This document shows, one piece after another, positions 1-7,910 of a stretch of DNA of 64,000 bases. The notes below the pieces were generated by a model, which made no database searches, was not told where the DNA came from, and worked only from the letters and a program-made list of their open reading frames with translations. How positions within the stretch are numbered: the stretch's first letter is position 1; the number at the start of each line of letters is the position of its first letter. A program made the position numbers and the translations under genes. This stretch comes from Streptococcus sanguinis (lineage in GTDB: Bacteria; Bacillota; Bacilli; Lactobacillales; Streptococcaceae): NCBI RefSeq assembly GCF_026781265.1, contig NZ_JAKUVC010000009.1, forward strand, positions 1-64,000, written 5' to 3'.

Positions 1-20
1 TTCGATTCCGGTCCTCGGCA
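1..20 (+). tRNA. 3' end of a tRNA, probably tRNA-Leu (partial)
   Basis: The window opens inside a T-loop (TTCGATT), followed by the 3' T-stem half and the acceptor strand CCTCGGC plus discriminator A. The matching 5' acceptor would read GCCGAGG, as in Gram-positive tRNA-Leu. In the usual streptococcal order a Leu tRNA precedes tRNA-Arg. The anticodon lies outside the window, so the identity is inferred. Confidence 0.6.
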
Positions 21-51
21 TAGACTTGTGAGAGGCAGTAGAAGAAGATGA

Positions 52-125
52 GCACCCTTAGCTCAACTGGATAGAGTACCTGACTACGAATCAGGCGGTT
101 AGAGGTTCGACTCCTCTAGGGTGCA
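52..125 (+). tRNA. tRNA-Arg (ACG)
   Basis: A 74-nt cloverleaf: acceptor GCACCCT pairs with AGGGTGC, the D-arm is normal, the anticodon ACG is at 86-88, and the T-arm is GAGG-TTCGACT-CCTC. CCA is not encoded. It is part of the tRNA run downstream of an rRNA operon. Confidence 0.95.
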
Positions 126-144
126 TTAAGTAATAACTTAAGTT

Positions 145-218
145 CGGGAAGTAGCTCAGCTTGGTAGAGTACTTGGTTTGGGACCAAGGTGTCGCAGGTT
201 CGAATCCTGTCTTCCCGA
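145..218 (+). tRNA. tRNA-Pro (TGG)
   Basis: A 74-nt cloverleaf with acceptor CGGGAAG/CTTCCCG and anticodon loop TTTGGGA carrying TGG. The T-loop is TTCGAAT. It follows tRNA-Arg by 19 nt. Confidence 0.95.
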
Positions 219-223
219 TAGAT

Positions 224-297
224 GGCGGTGTAGCTCAGCTGGCTAGAGCGTCCGGTTCATACCCGGGAGGTCGGGGGTTCGATCCCCTTCGCCGCTA
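224..297 (+). tRNA. tRNA-Met (CAT), elongator
   Basis: A 74-nt cloverleaf with acceptor GGCGGTG and anticodon CAT at 258-260 in loop TTCATAC. Position 38 is C and pair 4-69 is G-C, unlike tRNA-Ile2. It lacks the initiator features (GGG/CCC anticodon stem, C1-A72 mismatch). It is therefore assigned as the elongator. Confidence 0.85.
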
Positions 298-310
298 TAA
301 TGATCTTGTC

Positions 311-384
311 GGACCTTTAGCTCAGCTGGTTAGAGCTCTCGGCTCATAACCGAGTGGTCGTAGGTTCAAGTCCTACAAGGTCCA
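311..384 (+). tRNA. tRNA with CAT anticodon, probable tRNA-Ile2 (lysidine-modified)
   Basis: A 74-nt cloverleaf with acceptor GGACCTT/AAGGTCC and anticodon CAT at 345-347 in loop CTCATAA. It carries A37, A38, A73, C4-G69, U12-A23 and C29-G41, which are recognised Ile identity elements. Automatic annotation would call it Met. Since the other two CAT tRNAs here fit elongator and initiator Met, this is the likely TilS substrate that decodes AUA. The modification itself is inferred. Confidence 0.75.
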
Positions 385-396
385 TAATGTTATCTT

Positions 397-486
397 GGAG
401 GATTACCCAAGTCCGGCTGAAGGGAACGGTCTTGAAAACCGTCAGGCGTGTAAAAGCGTGCGTGGGTTCGAATCCCACATCCTCCT
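397..486 (+). tRNA. tRNA-Ser (TGA)
   Basis: A long-variable-arm tRNA of about 90 nt. The acceptor is GGAGGAT/ATCCTCC, the anticodon loop is CTTGAAA with TGA, and the variable arm is about 17 nt. The base after the acceptor stem (discriminator) reads T rather than the G of the tRNA-Ser(GCT) at 865-952. Confidence 0.93.
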
Positions 487-505
487 TAGGGACGAATAGT
501 AATAA

Positions 506-579
<74 letters not shown>

Positions 580-584
580 TAGTT

Positions 585-657
585 GGCTCGGTAGCTCAGT
601 TGGTAGAGCAATGGATTGAAGCTCCATGTGTCGGCGGTTCGATTCCGTCTCGCGCCA
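585..657 (+). tRNA. tRNA-Phe (GAA)
   Basis: A 73-nt cloverleaf with anticodon loop TTGAAGC carrying GAA. The acceptor 5' strand GGCTCGG faces TCGCGCC, leaving a T4/C69 mismatch in the acceptor stem. All other stems pair normally. Confidence 0.93.
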
Positions 658-677
658 TACATCATCGTATTGGAAAT

Positions 678-748
678 GCGGGTGTAGTTTAGTGGTAAAA
701 CTACAGCCTTCCAAGCTGTTGTCGCGAGTTCGATTCTCGTCACCCGCT
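678..748 (+). tRNA. tRNA-Gly (TCC)
   Basis: A 71-nt cloverleaf with acceptor GCGGGTG/CACCCGC and anticodon TCC in loop CTTCCAA. The short D-loop is typical of tRNA-Gly. Confidence 0.95.
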
Positions 749-781
749 TTGAACGAAAGTTCATACCAAGTTTTCGAACTT

Positions 782-855
<74 letters not shown>

Positions 856-864
856 TAAAATATT

Positions 865-952
865 GGAGAATTACTCAAGAGGCTGAAGAGGACGGTTTGC
901 TAAATCGTTAGGTCGGGTAACCGGCGCGGGGGTTCGAATCCCCCATTCTCCG
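865..952 (+). tRNA. tRNA-Ser (GCT)
   Basis: An 88-nt class II tRNA with acceptor GGAGAAT/ATTCTCC, discriminator G, anticodon GCT in loop TTGCTAA, and a long variable arm. It is the last tRNA of the cluster. Confidence 0.94.
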
Positions 953-958
953 TATGAA

Positions 959-991
959 TAAGGAGTTTAGCATTTGCTATCTCCTTTTCTT
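959..991 (+). terminator. Terminator of the tRNA cluster
   Basis: AAGGAG pairs with CTCCTT, and TAGCA/TGCTA stack inside, followed by a T-rich run. Its place just after the last tRNA argues that the long reading frame beginning at 954 is not the true start of mreC. Confidence 0.6.
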
Positions 992-1025
992 ATACTTTCT
1001 TGTCCTGTTTAGTGAGGTTTTTTTG

Positions 1026-1841
1026 ATGAATCGATTTAAAAAGTCTAAGTTCCTGATTTCTTTTTTTGTATTAGTTGTTGCAATGACGATACTTGTCTTA
1101 TCTACTTCTTCTAGTTTGTTTGTATCAACTACTTCAAATATTATTTCATTGGTAGATAGACTTGTTGGCTCTCCTTTTGCTTTTGTAGCTGATAAAAAAG
1201 AAGCAATGTCAGATTTGATGTCTACTTATAGAGAGAATCAGCAGCTCAAGAAAAATCTTTATAAGGTTGAGGAAAAGGCTGGGAAGGCAGATTCCTTAGA
1301 AGATGAAAATGAGCAGTTGCGAAAACTTCTGGAATTTAAAGAAGCTGATAAAAATCAAATACAAATTGCCAGCGAAGTGATTGCCCGTACGCCAGCATCC
1401 TGGAAAAACGAGCTGACCATTGACAAAGGGACATCTGATAATGTGACAGATGCTATGTTGGTAGTCGCTAATGGTGGTCTAGTAGGAAGTGTTTCTGAAA
1501 CCAGTAGTCAGTCTAGCTTAGTTTCTCTATTGACTAACGAGGAAAACTCAACTAAAATTTCTGTTAGGATTCAAACGAAGTCTGGTCCAATTTATGGGAT
1601 TATTACGGGTTATGATGCAAAAAATTCTGCTTATATCATTAGTCAGTTAAATAGTGCTGAAGATATAAAAGAGGGAGATGAGGTGGCAACCAGTGGCTTG
1701 GGTGCTTATAATGCAGAAAATATTCCTGTCGGTAAGGTGCTTTCTGTATCTGAGGCTAAGGATCAGTTAAACAAGGTTGTCCTGGTTAAGCCGACTGCTG
1801 ATTTGTCGGATATTCGTGCTGTAATGTTGGTAGGAAACTGA
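1026..1841 (+). CDS. mreC: Rod-shape/cell-wall elongation protein MreC
   Basis: This is a 271-residue MreC, a bitopic membrane protein that scaffolds the peripheral peptidoglycan synthesis machinery in ovococci. The N-terminus has a short basic stretch and one membrane span (about residues 8-30). A Glu/Lys/Leu-rich coiled coil follows (about 50-105), then the beta-rich MreC periplasmic-type domain to the end. The frame is open back to 954, but that extension overlaps the tRNA terminator. The ATG at 1026 has GAGG about 8 nt upstream and starts right before the basic-hydrophobic signal anchor, so it was chosen. mreD follows after one base, indicating a two-gene unit. Homology is clear from the architecture and from the neighbouring mreD and pcsB. 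Confidence 0.93.
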   Translation: MNRFKKSKFLISFFVLVVAMTILVLSTSSSLFVSTTSNIISLVDRLVGSPFAFVADKKEAMSDLMSTYRENQQLKKNLYKVEEKAGKADSLEDENEQLRKLLEFKEADKNQIQIASEVIARTPASWKNELTIDKGTSDNVTDAMLVVANGGLVGSVSETSSQSSLVSLLTNEENSTKISVRIQTKSGPIYGIITGYDAKNSAYIISQLNSAEDIKEGDEVATSGLGAYNAENIPVGKVLSVSEAKDQLNKVVLVKPTADLSDIRAVMLVGN

Positions 1842-1842
1842 T

Positions 1843-2343
1843 ATGAGAGATATTAAAGAACATCTTTTGACTCCTATTATTTTATTTTTTGTTTTATTGA
1901 TTGACGGGCAGATTTCGACTTTTCTGGCTGATATTCTGCCTCTACAATGGCATTTAGTCAGTCATTTTATCTTTATTTTCATGCTATTTGTTTCCATCAA
2001 CCTCTCTAAAAACTACAATATTCTCTTATTTTGTTGTTTGGGGCTGATTTATGATGTTTACTATTTTCATACCATCGGTATTGCTCTTATTCTTTTTCCT
2101 CTTTTAAGTCTCTTGGTTTGTCAGTCTAGTTCGACTATGCTTTTAAATAAATTTACTCGCTTTCTATCTGTTCTGATTCTTGTATTTTTATTTGAATTAA
2201 CTAGTTTTGCTTTTGCAGTATTTTTGAATCTTTCTAGTCTGAATTTACAAGATTTTGTCCTTAGCAGTTTAGTACCGACTATACTCCTCAATAGCTTTAT
2301 ATTCCTCATTTTTCAGCCTATTTTCGAAAAAATATATTTATGA
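1843..2343 (+). CDS. mreD: Rod-shape-determining membrane protein MreD
   Basis: A 166-residue, very hydrophobic protein with about five to six predicted membrane spans and few charged residues. Its length and composition fit the MreD family. The start codon lies one base after the mreC stop, so the two are translationally coupled. MreD partners with MreC in the elongation machinery at the membrane. There is no conserved catalytic motif, and the call rests on context as well as hydropathy. Confidence 0.88.
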   Translation: MRDIKEHLLTPIILFFVLLIDGQISTFLADILPLQWHLVSHFIFIFMLFVSINLSKNYNILLFCCLGLIYDVYYFHTIGIALILFPLLSLLVCQSSSTMLLNKFTRFLSVLILVFLFELTSFAFAVFLNLSSLNLQDFVLSSLVPTILLNSFIFLIFQPIFEKIYL

Positions 2344-2360
2344 TAAACAAGAAATAAAAA

Positions 2361-2404
2361 TGTAACAAATGCGTAATATATGATACGGTATTTTCTGGTA
2401 TACT
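2361..2404 (+). promoter_or_regulatory. pcsB promoter with WalR(VicR)-like box
   Basis: TGTAAC-N5-CGTAAT at 2361-2377 matches the WalR direct repeat (TGTWAH-N5-TGTWAH) with one mismatch. An extended -10 (TGG-TATACT, 2396-2404) lies 21 bases downstream, and the -35 position has no good hexamer. That is what an activator-dependent promoter looks like. WalRK control of pcsB is established in S. pneumoniae; here it is inferred from the site. Confidence 0.65.
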
Positions 2405-2439
2405 AGATAATGTCTTATAAGAAGGAGTGTATTATTTTT

Positions 2440-3654
2440 ATGAAGAAAAAACTACTCACATCAATTTTATTGAGTACAGTTATCCTTTCACAAGGAGCTG
2501 CACTTGTGAGCGTTAAAGCGGAGACAACTGATGAAAAGATTGCTGCACAAGACAGCAAAATCAGTAGTTTGACAACACAACAACAAACTGCACAAACACA
2601 AGTCGACGAAATTCAAGGTCAAGTGTCTGCTATTCAAAAGCAACAAGAAGATCTTAAAGCAGAAAATGAAAAACTGTCTGCTGAATCTGCAAAACTGTCT
2701 ACTGAGATTGACGAACTGTCTAAAAATATCGTAGCTCGTAATGAGTCTCTTGCTAATCAAGCACGTAGTGCCCAAACAAACGGAACTGCTACTAGCTACA
2801 TCAATACAGTTGTAAATTCTAGTTCTATCACAGAAGCTATCTCTCGTGTAGCAGCTATGAGCGAAATTGTTTCAGCAAATAATAAAATGCTGGAACAACA
2901 AAAGAAAGATAAAGAAGTAATTGCTGAAAAGCAAGTTGCGAATAATGAAGCTATCAATACTGTAATTGCTAACCAAGAGAAGTTAGCTGATGATGAACAA
3001 ACTTTGGCAACAAAACAAGCTGAACTGAAAGCAGCTCAGGCAAGTCTTGCAGCTGAAAAAGCGACTGCTGAAAACGAAAAGAATTCTCTTCTTGAAGAAA
3101 AAGCAGCAGCTGAAAAAGCAGCAGCAGAAGCAGCGGCTCGTGAAGCAGCTTATAAAGCAGAGCAAGAATCAAAACGCCAAGCAATTGAAGCTTCAGGTAA
3201 TACTACTCTGCAAGCTCAGGTCCAAGCAGTTGTTAATTCACCTTCATCTGCTGAAGCACCAGCTGCGGCAGCACCTGCAGTGACTCAATCTGTTGCCCGT
3301 GCAAATAGACCAGTTTATAGCTCATCTGCCTCTTCTTATCCAGTAGGTCAATGTACTTGGGGAGCTAAGACATTAGCTCCTTGGGCTGGCGATTACTGGG
3401 GTAATGGTGGACAATGGTCAGCAAGCGCAGCAGCAGCAGGCTTCCGTGTTGGTTCACAGCCAGAAGTTGGCGCAATTGCATGTTGGACTGACGGTGGATA
3501 CGGACACGTTGCAGTAGTAACAGCTGTTCAATCTACTACAAGCATCCAAGTATCAGAAGCGAACTACCTTGGACAACAATCAATCGGTAACTACCGTGGA
3601 TGGTTTAACCCAACAACTGCACAAGGTACAGTTTCATATATCTATCCGAACTAA
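2440..3654 (+). CDS. pcsB: Peptidoglycan hydrolase PcsB (cell-division CHAP protein)
   Basis: A 404-residue secreted PcsB. It has a signal peptide (about residues 1-27, cleavage after VKA), a long Gln/Glu/Lys/Ala coiled coil (about 30-260) and an Ala/Pro-rich linker. A C-terminal CHAP amidase domain follows (about 295-404) with catalytic Cys305 (in GQCTWG) and His356 (in GYGHV). PcsB splits septal peptidoglycan and is activated by FtsEX through the coiled coil. The ATG at 2440 has GAAGGAG 13 nt upstream and begins a proper signal peptide; the in-frame ATG at 2410 does not. The CHAP domain is closely matched by the one in the protein at 19824-21773. A terminator follows immediately. Confidence 0.96.
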   Translation: MKKKLLTSILLSTVILSQGAALVSVKAETTDEKIAAQDSKISSLTTQQQTAQTQVDEIQGQVSAIQKQQEDLKAENEKLSAESAKLSTEIDELSKNIVARNESLANQARSAQTNGTATSYINTVVNSSSITEAISRVAAMSEIVSANNKMLEQQKKDKEVIAEKQVANNEAINTVIANQEKLADDEQTLATKQAELKAAQASLAAEKATAENEKNSLLEEKAAAEKAAAEAAAREAAYKAEQESKRQAIEASGNTTLQAQVQAVVNSPSSAEAPAAAAPAVTQSVARANRPVYSSSASSYPVGQCTWGAKTLAPWAGDYWGNGGQWSASAAAAGFRVGSQPEVGAIACWTDGGYGHVAVVTAVQSTTSIQVSEANYLGQQSIGNYRGWFNPTTAQGTVSYIYPN

Positions 3655-3659
3655 TCAGT

Positions 3660-3687
3660 AAAAAGCGCCTCTGGCGTTTTTTATTTT
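3660..3687 (+). terminator. pcsB terminator
   Basis: An A-run plus GCGCC, loop TCT, GGCGT plus a T-run: a stem-loop that could work in both directions, placed just after the pcsB stop. Confidence 0.8.
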
Positions 3688-3778
3688 TAATTGAAAAATC
3701 AACTGAAAAAAGTTACAATGGTAGTTGGGAAAAGTTGTAATTGGACAATGAAAGACGATTTAGAATCTGGAGGGAATC

Positions 3779-4744
3779 ATGTCTTTTTCTGATTTAAAAC
3801 TCTTTGCTCTTTCTTCTAATCAAGAATTAGCGCAGCGTGTTGCTCAAGAGATTGGATTGCCACTTGGGAAATCAACTGTCCGTCAGTTCTCTGATGGTGA
3901 GATTCAAGTGAATATTGAAGAATCTATTCGCGGGAAACACGTCTTTATTTTGCAGTCTACCAGTTCGCCAGTCAATGATAATTTGATGGAAATCTTGATT
4001 ATGGTAGATGCTTTGAAACGGGCTAGTGCTGAATCAATCAATGTTGTCATGCCTTACTATGGCTATGCTCGACAGGATCGCAAGGCTAGAGCTCGTGAGC
4101 CAATTACATCTAAATTAGTTGCTAATATGTTGGAAATTGCTGGTGTGGATCGGATGCTGACTATTGACTTGCATGCAGCGCAAATCCAGGGCTTCTTTGA
4201 CATTCCAGTGGATCATTTGATGGGTGCACCTTTGATTGCTGATTACTTTGAGCGCCGTAATATGACAGGGGGCGACTATGTGGTAGTCAGTCCTGACCAT
4301 GGTGGTGTGAGTCGGGCCCGTAAGTTAGCAGAGTTTCTGAAAACCCCGATTGCCATTATTGATAAGCGTCGCAGTGTAGACAAGATGAATAGCAGCGAAG
4401 TCATGAACATCATTGGTAAGGTGGAAGGAAAAACTTGTATCCTAATTGATGATATGATTGATACAGCGGGAACTATCTGCCATGCAGCTGACGCTCTCGC
4501 TGAAGCAGGGGCTGTAGAAGTCTATGCTAGCTGTACGCATCCAGTCTTGTCTGGTCCGGCTATGGATAATATCCAAAAGTCGGCGATTAAAAAATTGGTT
4601 GTGTTGGATACGATTTATCTACCTCAAGAGCGCTTGATTGATAAGATTGATCAGATTTCTATTGCGCATCTTCTAGGGGAAGCCATTGTTCGTATTCATG
4701 AGAAACGGCCGCTGTCACCCTTATTTGAAATAGGGAAAAAATAA
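3779..4744 (+). CDS. prs: Ribose-phosphate pyrophosphokinase (PRPP synthetase)
   Basis: A 321-residue class I PRPP synthetase, which makes phosphoribosyl pyrophosphate from ribose 5-phosphate and ATP for purine, pyrimidine, His and Trp synthesis. Visible family motifs are the ATP-loop region [13 protein letters not shown], the YARQDRK segment, [11 protein letters not shown], and the PRPP-binding loop [13 protein letters not shown]. Length is normal for the family. The start has a strong GGAGGG upstream. It is transcribed alone, bounded by the pcsB terminator and its own terminator at 4770. Its product feeds the pur operon downstream. Confidence 0.97.
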   Translation: MSFSDLKLFALSSNQELAQRVAQEIGLPLGKSTVRQFSDGEIQVNIEESIRGKHVFILQSTSSPVNDNLMEILIMVDALKRASAESINVVMPYYGYARQDRKARAREPITSKLVANMLEIAGVDRMLTIDLHAAQIQGFFDIPVDHLMGAPLIADYFERRNMTGGDYVVVSPDHGGVSRARKLAEFLKTPIAIIDKRRSVDKMNSSEVMNIIGKVEGKTCILIDDMIDTAGTICHAADALAEAGAVEVYASCTHPVLSGPAMDNIQKSAIKKLVVLDTIYLPQERLIDKIDQISIAHLLGEAIVRIHEKRPLSPLFEIGKK

Positions 4745-4748
4745 TCTG

Positions 4749-4768
4749 ATATATATATATATATATAT
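4749..4768 (+). repeat. (AT)10 dinucleotide tract
   Basis: Ten uninterrupted AT units begin five bases after the prs stop codon, directly before the terminator hairpin. Long dinucleotide tracts can change length by slippage, but here it lies outside any coding frame. Confidence 0.9.
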
Positions 4769-4769
4769 G

Positions 4770-4800
4770 GCTGGGAAGTTTGATTCCTAGCTTCTTTTTA
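4770..4800 (+). terminator. prs terminator
   Basis: GCTGGGAA pairs with TTCCTAGC (one G-T pair) around loop GTTTGA, followed by TTCTTTTTA. The rest of the gap to 4967 is AT-rich with no gene seen. Confidence 0.8.
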
Positions 4801-4967
4801 TTTCATTCCTACTTTTTTTAAAAAAACTAACATCAACTTTAGAAGATGACTCAAACTACTTGATGTTTCAAATATAAATAAATGACCATTTAAATAGTTG
4901 GTAAATTGACAATTTGTCTTATCCCTTGGTATTCTTTGATTTTAGAAATTTTTATGTAGTAAAATTC

Positions 4968-4996
4968 TTGACTTTTTTTAGAGTTCGAACTATACT
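4968..4996 (+). promoter_or_regulatory. Promoter of the LPKTS-protein/sortase unit
   Basis: TTGACT (4968-4973), a 17-nt spacer, TATACT (4991-4996). A leader of about 60 nt leads to the GAGGAG Shine-Dalgarno at 5051 and the ATG at 5065. Confidence 0.75.
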
Positions 4997-5064
4997 TAGT
5001 AGTAGGTAATATTAGGTAACGGGGAGTTACAATTATTTTTGAAAAGTAAAGAGGAGATGAGATA

Positions 5065-5622
5065 ATGAAAAAGGTTTTGCTTTCAAGTGCTGTGGCCCTT
5101 TCACTTTTCGCGGCTGCTGCACCAGTATTTGCTGAGGGTACAGCCAGTCTTTGGGTTAATGACATTGATAATAATGAAGTTCCCCAAGGCAGTACGGACT
5201 CAGAATCTAATAAAGTTATGGATGAACTGCAGGCCTATAGAGATGCACAATCAGCTCTGGATCAGCAAGTTGCTGAAGCTAAGAAAGCTCCGGTTGGCAA
5301 AAGTGCTGTGATGGAGGATCAAGCTGGTAACAAAGTTCTTGTTATTGGTGAGGGAGAGTCGGCCAATGCTGATCAACCTTCAGTGGCGCCATCTACTACA
5401 GATCCATCTACACCGGCTTATTCGGCAGCACCTTTCTCCACAGCCTCTTCATCAGTTCCGACTTTTCCAGCACCGTCTCAATCTTCGGCAGCAGCAGGTA
5501 AAAAGAAGGCTAAAAAATCAGAAAATAAAGCAAAAAAAGCTCCGGAAGCAAAAGAAGAGAACAAGGAAAATGAGGAAAATTCTGAAGAAAAGTCACTTCC
5601 TAAGACAAGTGCAGTCAAATAA
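5065..5622 (+). CDS. Secreted Ser/Pro/Lys-rich protein ending in LPKTS
   Basis: A 185-residue exported protein. It has a clear signal peptide (about 1-23, cleavage after VFA), then an acidic region with no recognised fold. A Ser/Thr/Pro/Ala-rich low-complexity stretch follows (about 110-150), then a Lys/Glu-rich tail. It ends SLPKTSAVK, so LPKTS sits at residues 178-182 with only three residues after it. A normal sortase substrate would have LPxTG, a hydrophobic helix and a basic tail. No hydrophobic segment is found in the other frames downstream, so a simple frameshift does not restore one. A sortase gene follows immediately. The protein is either a non-canonical substrate or one that has lost its anchor. 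No specific function is recognised. Confidence 0.8.
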   Translation: MKKVLLSSAVALSLFAAAAPVFAEGTASLWVNDIDNNEVPQGSTDSESNKVMDELQAYRDAQSALDQQVAEAKKAPVGKSAVMEDQAGNKVLVIGEGESANADQPSVAPSTTDPSTPAYSAAPFSTASSSVPTFPAPSQSSAAAGKKKAKKSENKAKKAPEAKEENKENEENSEEKSLPKTSAVK

Positions 5623-5649
5623 TTTTGTCTTTAATTTGTGCTAACGCCT

Positions 5650-5684
5650 AAATATCACTGAGCCTTCGTTCGGTGATATTTTTT
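5650..5684 (+). terminator. Hairpin terminator/attenuator between substrate and sortase genes
   Basis: A 13-bp stem (AAATATCAC... with ...GTGATATTT), loop CCTTCG region, then a T-run. No separate promoter is evident before the sortase gene. It may therefore attenuate, so that sortase is expressed at lower level than the upstream protein. Confidence 0.75.
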
Positions 5685-5716
5685 GTAAAAAATGAAAAAT
5701 AAAGGATTTTTAGATT

Positions 5717-6559
5717 ATGCAAGAAAAAGATAGGAGTCAAGCTTCGAATAAGAAACAGCTCCTTGTTGTTGGCATCTGCCTCCTGTTGATTGTTCTGGTT
5801 ATTTTTTCTGTTTTTTATGCTTTCCGTTCTTCAGGAACAGCCAGTAAGCCTCGAGTTTCGCATCCTAGCAGGATTGAAACGTCAAGCTCATCTGCATATT
5901 CAAGTCAGACAGAAAAGGAATATTTAGCAGAGCGTTTTGCTAAACTGAAGGCTGTGAATTCAGAAACGATAGGCTATGTCTATGCTCCTGGTACGCAGCT
6001 GGATGAGCCAGTGGTGCAAACGAAAGATAATGAGACTTATCTGCTGAAGACTTTTGAAGGAAAGCAAGAGCCCTATATGGGAGCGGTCTTCATGGATAAG
6101 GACAATCATAAAGATTTCAGTGATCGACTTACCTGGCTTTTCGGGCATGCTCGGGGCAGCAAGGCAGGAGATCATCGTATGTTTAATGACGTCAACTACT
6201 ATGATCGTCAGGATTATTTTGACAAACATAGATATGTCGTGATTGAGACTCCTGAGCGTAAGTATTATTATCAAGCTATGGGACTGGTCATTGTGCCGGA
6301 AGAGACTGCTTTTTATCGGACGGAGTTTAAGGATGACGAGGACTTTACAACCCAGCTCAGAAATATCTATGAAGCTGCTCGTACTAAGGATCCTAAGATA
6401 AAGATTAAGGCGAGCGACCGGTATTTGGTTCTTTCAACCTGCCGTGAGGAAGACGATACGATTCGTTCTAACCTTTATTTACGGCAGATTCCTGATTCAG
6501 AACTGCCAGATTTTCTGGCCAAGCATGGCAAGGAATTGACCTATACTCCGACTCGTTGA
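5717..6559 (+). CDS. Class B-like sortase
   Basis: A 280-residue sortase, a membrane-bound cysteine transpeptidase. One N-terminal membrane anchor is visible (about residues 14-36), then a Ser-rich linker and the sortase barrel. The catalytic His is His144 in LFGHARG, Cys242 sits in LVLSTC, and a candidate Arg is Arg250 in TIRSN. The STC signature and the insertion between the His and Cys strands fit class B better than class A. The Shine-Dalgarno AAAGGA sits 11 nt before the ATG. It lies directly behind the gene for an LPKTS-ending secreted protein, so that is the obvious candidate partner. Substrate specificity is inference; a housekeeping SrtA would be elsewhere. Confidence 0.87.
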   Translation: MQEKDRSQASNKKQLLVVGICLLLIVLVIFSVFYAFRSSGTASKPRVSHPSRIETSSSSAYSSQTEKEYLAERFAKLKAVNSETIGYVYAPGTQLDEPVVQTKDNETYLLKTFEGKQEPYMGAVFMDKDNHKDFSDRLTWLFGHARGSKAGDHRMFNDVNYYDRQDYFDKHRYVVIETPERKYYYQAMGLVIVPEETAFYRTEFKDDEDFTTQLRNIYEAARTKDPKIKIKASDRYLVLSTCREEDDTIRSNLYLRQIPDSELPDFLAKHGKELTYTPTR

Positions 6560-6617
6560 CTGGCAGTCACGTGAGATGCAGCTATATCCACTATCTGCCA
6601 GAGAAGAATTTTAAGGC

Positions 6618-6655
6618 GAAAAAAAGGGACTGAGTACAAGCTTAGTCCTTTTTCT
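6618..6655 (+). terminator. Sortase-unit terminator
   Basis: The A-run/GGGACTGAG arm pairs with CTTAGTCC/T-run with one bulged G, then TTTTTCTC. Confidence 0.75.
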
Positions 6656-6681
6656 CTGTATGGAAAATCATGTAATAGCTT

Positions 6682-6710
6682 TTGCTATGCTTCTGCATTT
6701 ATAGTATAAT
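6682..6710 (+). promoter_or_regulatory. araT promoter
   Basis: TTGCTA (6682-6687), 17-nt spacer, TATAAT (6705-6710). GGAGG at 6728-6732 is the Shine-Dalgarno for the ATG at 6738. Confidence 0.8.
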
Positions 6711-6737
6711 AGTTCTATTGAGCGGCTGGAGGTATGT

Positions 6738-7910
6738 ATGGATTTAAGTAAGAAATTTAATAAAAACTTAGAAAAAATAGAAATTTCGCTGATTCGTCAG
6801 TTTGACCAATCAATTTCTGCTATTCCGGGAGTTCTTCGGCTGACCTTAGGGGAGCCGGATTTTACGACACCGGATCATATCAAAGTAGCAGCCAAGGCAG
6901 CGATTGATGCCAATCAAAGCCACTACACTGGCATGAGCGGTCTCTTGGAGCTGCGTCAGGCTGCTAGCAGCTTTGTGAAAGAAAAGTACAATCTGTACTA
7001 TCGCCCAGAAGATGAGGTCTTAGTCACTATCGGAGCAACAGAGGCCTTGTCGGCTACACTGACAGCCATTCTAGAAGAAGGAGACAAGGTCTTGCTGCCA
7101 GCTCCTGCTTATCCAGGCTATGAGCCCATTGTCAATCTAGTGGGGGCGGAGATTGTCGAGATTGACACAACGGCCAATAACTTTGTCCTCACTCCAGAGA
7201 TGCTGGAAGCAGCTATTTTAGAACAGGGCGAGCAACTAAAAGCGGTCATTCTCAATTATCCAGCCAATCCAACCGGCGTGACTTATTCGCGGGAGCAGAT
7301 AAAAGCTCTGGCGGATGTCCTAGAAAAATACCAAGTCTTTGTGGTCTGCGATGAGGTCTATTCTGAGCTGACCTATACAGAGCATGGGCATGTCTCCATC
7401 GCGGAGTATCTGCCAGACCAAACTATCGTCATCAACGGCCTGTCTAAGTCTCATGCCATGACTGGCTGGCGGTTGGGCTTTATCTTTGCTCCAGAAGTTT
7501 TCACTGCTCAGCTGATTAAGAGCCACCAGTATCTCGTAACAGCGGCCAATACCATGGCTCAGTTTGCAGGCATTGAAGCCCTGACAGTTGGGAAAGATGA
7601 TGCGGAGCCAATGAAGGCTGAGTATATCCAGCGTCGCGATTATATCATAGAGAAAATGGCTGAGCTAGGCTTTAAGATTATCAAACCAGACGGGGCTTTT
7701 TATATTTTTGCTAAGATACCAGACGGTTATAATCAAGATTCTTTCGCTTTTCTGCAGGATTTTGCGGAGAAGAAGGCTGTGGCCTTTATCCCGGGTGCAG
7801 CTTTTGGTCAATACGGGGAAGGCTATATCCGCCTGTCCTACGCGGCTAGTATGGAGACGATTCGAGAAGCTCTGAAGCGCCTCAAGGACTACATGGAGGA
7901 CTATGCTTAA
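6738..7910 (+). CDS. araT: PLP-dependent aminotransferase, AraT type
   Basis: A 390-residue class I/II aminotransferase, the fold-type I family that moves amino groups between aromatic (or related) amino acids and 2-oxo acids. The PLP Schiff-base lysine is Lys237 in [21 protein letters not shown] and CDEVYSEL are the conserved cofactor-binding segments. The aromatic preference is by analogy to the streptococcal gene in the same position before recO and is less certain than the fold. Its 3' end overlaps recO by 8 nt, placing it first in araT-recO-plsX-acpP. Confidence 0.9.
   Translation: MDLSKKFNKNLEKIEISLIRQFDQSISAIPGVLRLTLGEPDFTTPDHIKVAAKAAIDANQSHYTGMSGLLELRQAASSFVKEKYNLYYRPEDEVLVTIGATEALSATLTAILEEGDKVLLPAPAYPGYEPIVNLVGAEIVEIDTTANNFVLTPEMLEAAILEQGEQLKAVILNYPANPTGVTYSREQIKALADVLEKYQVFVVCDEVYSELTYTEHGHVSIAEYLPDQTIVINGLSKSHAMTGWRLGFIFAPEVFTAQLIKSHQYLVTAANTMAQFAGIEALTVGKDDAEPMKAEYIQRRDYIIEKMAELGFKIIKPDGAFYIFAKIPDGYNQDSFAFLQDFAEKKAVAFIPGAAFGQYGEGYIRLSYAASMETIREALKRLKDYMEDYA

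Noticed and set aside
954..1025. N-terminal extension of MreC
   Set aside because: It begins two bases after tRNA-Ser and runs through the terminator hairpin. The ATG at 1026 has the Shine-Dalgarno and starts the signal anchor.
2121..2309. Reverse frame inside mreD
   Set aside because: It is an antisense shadow of a hydrophobic gene, and Arg/Lys-rich as expected for such shadows.
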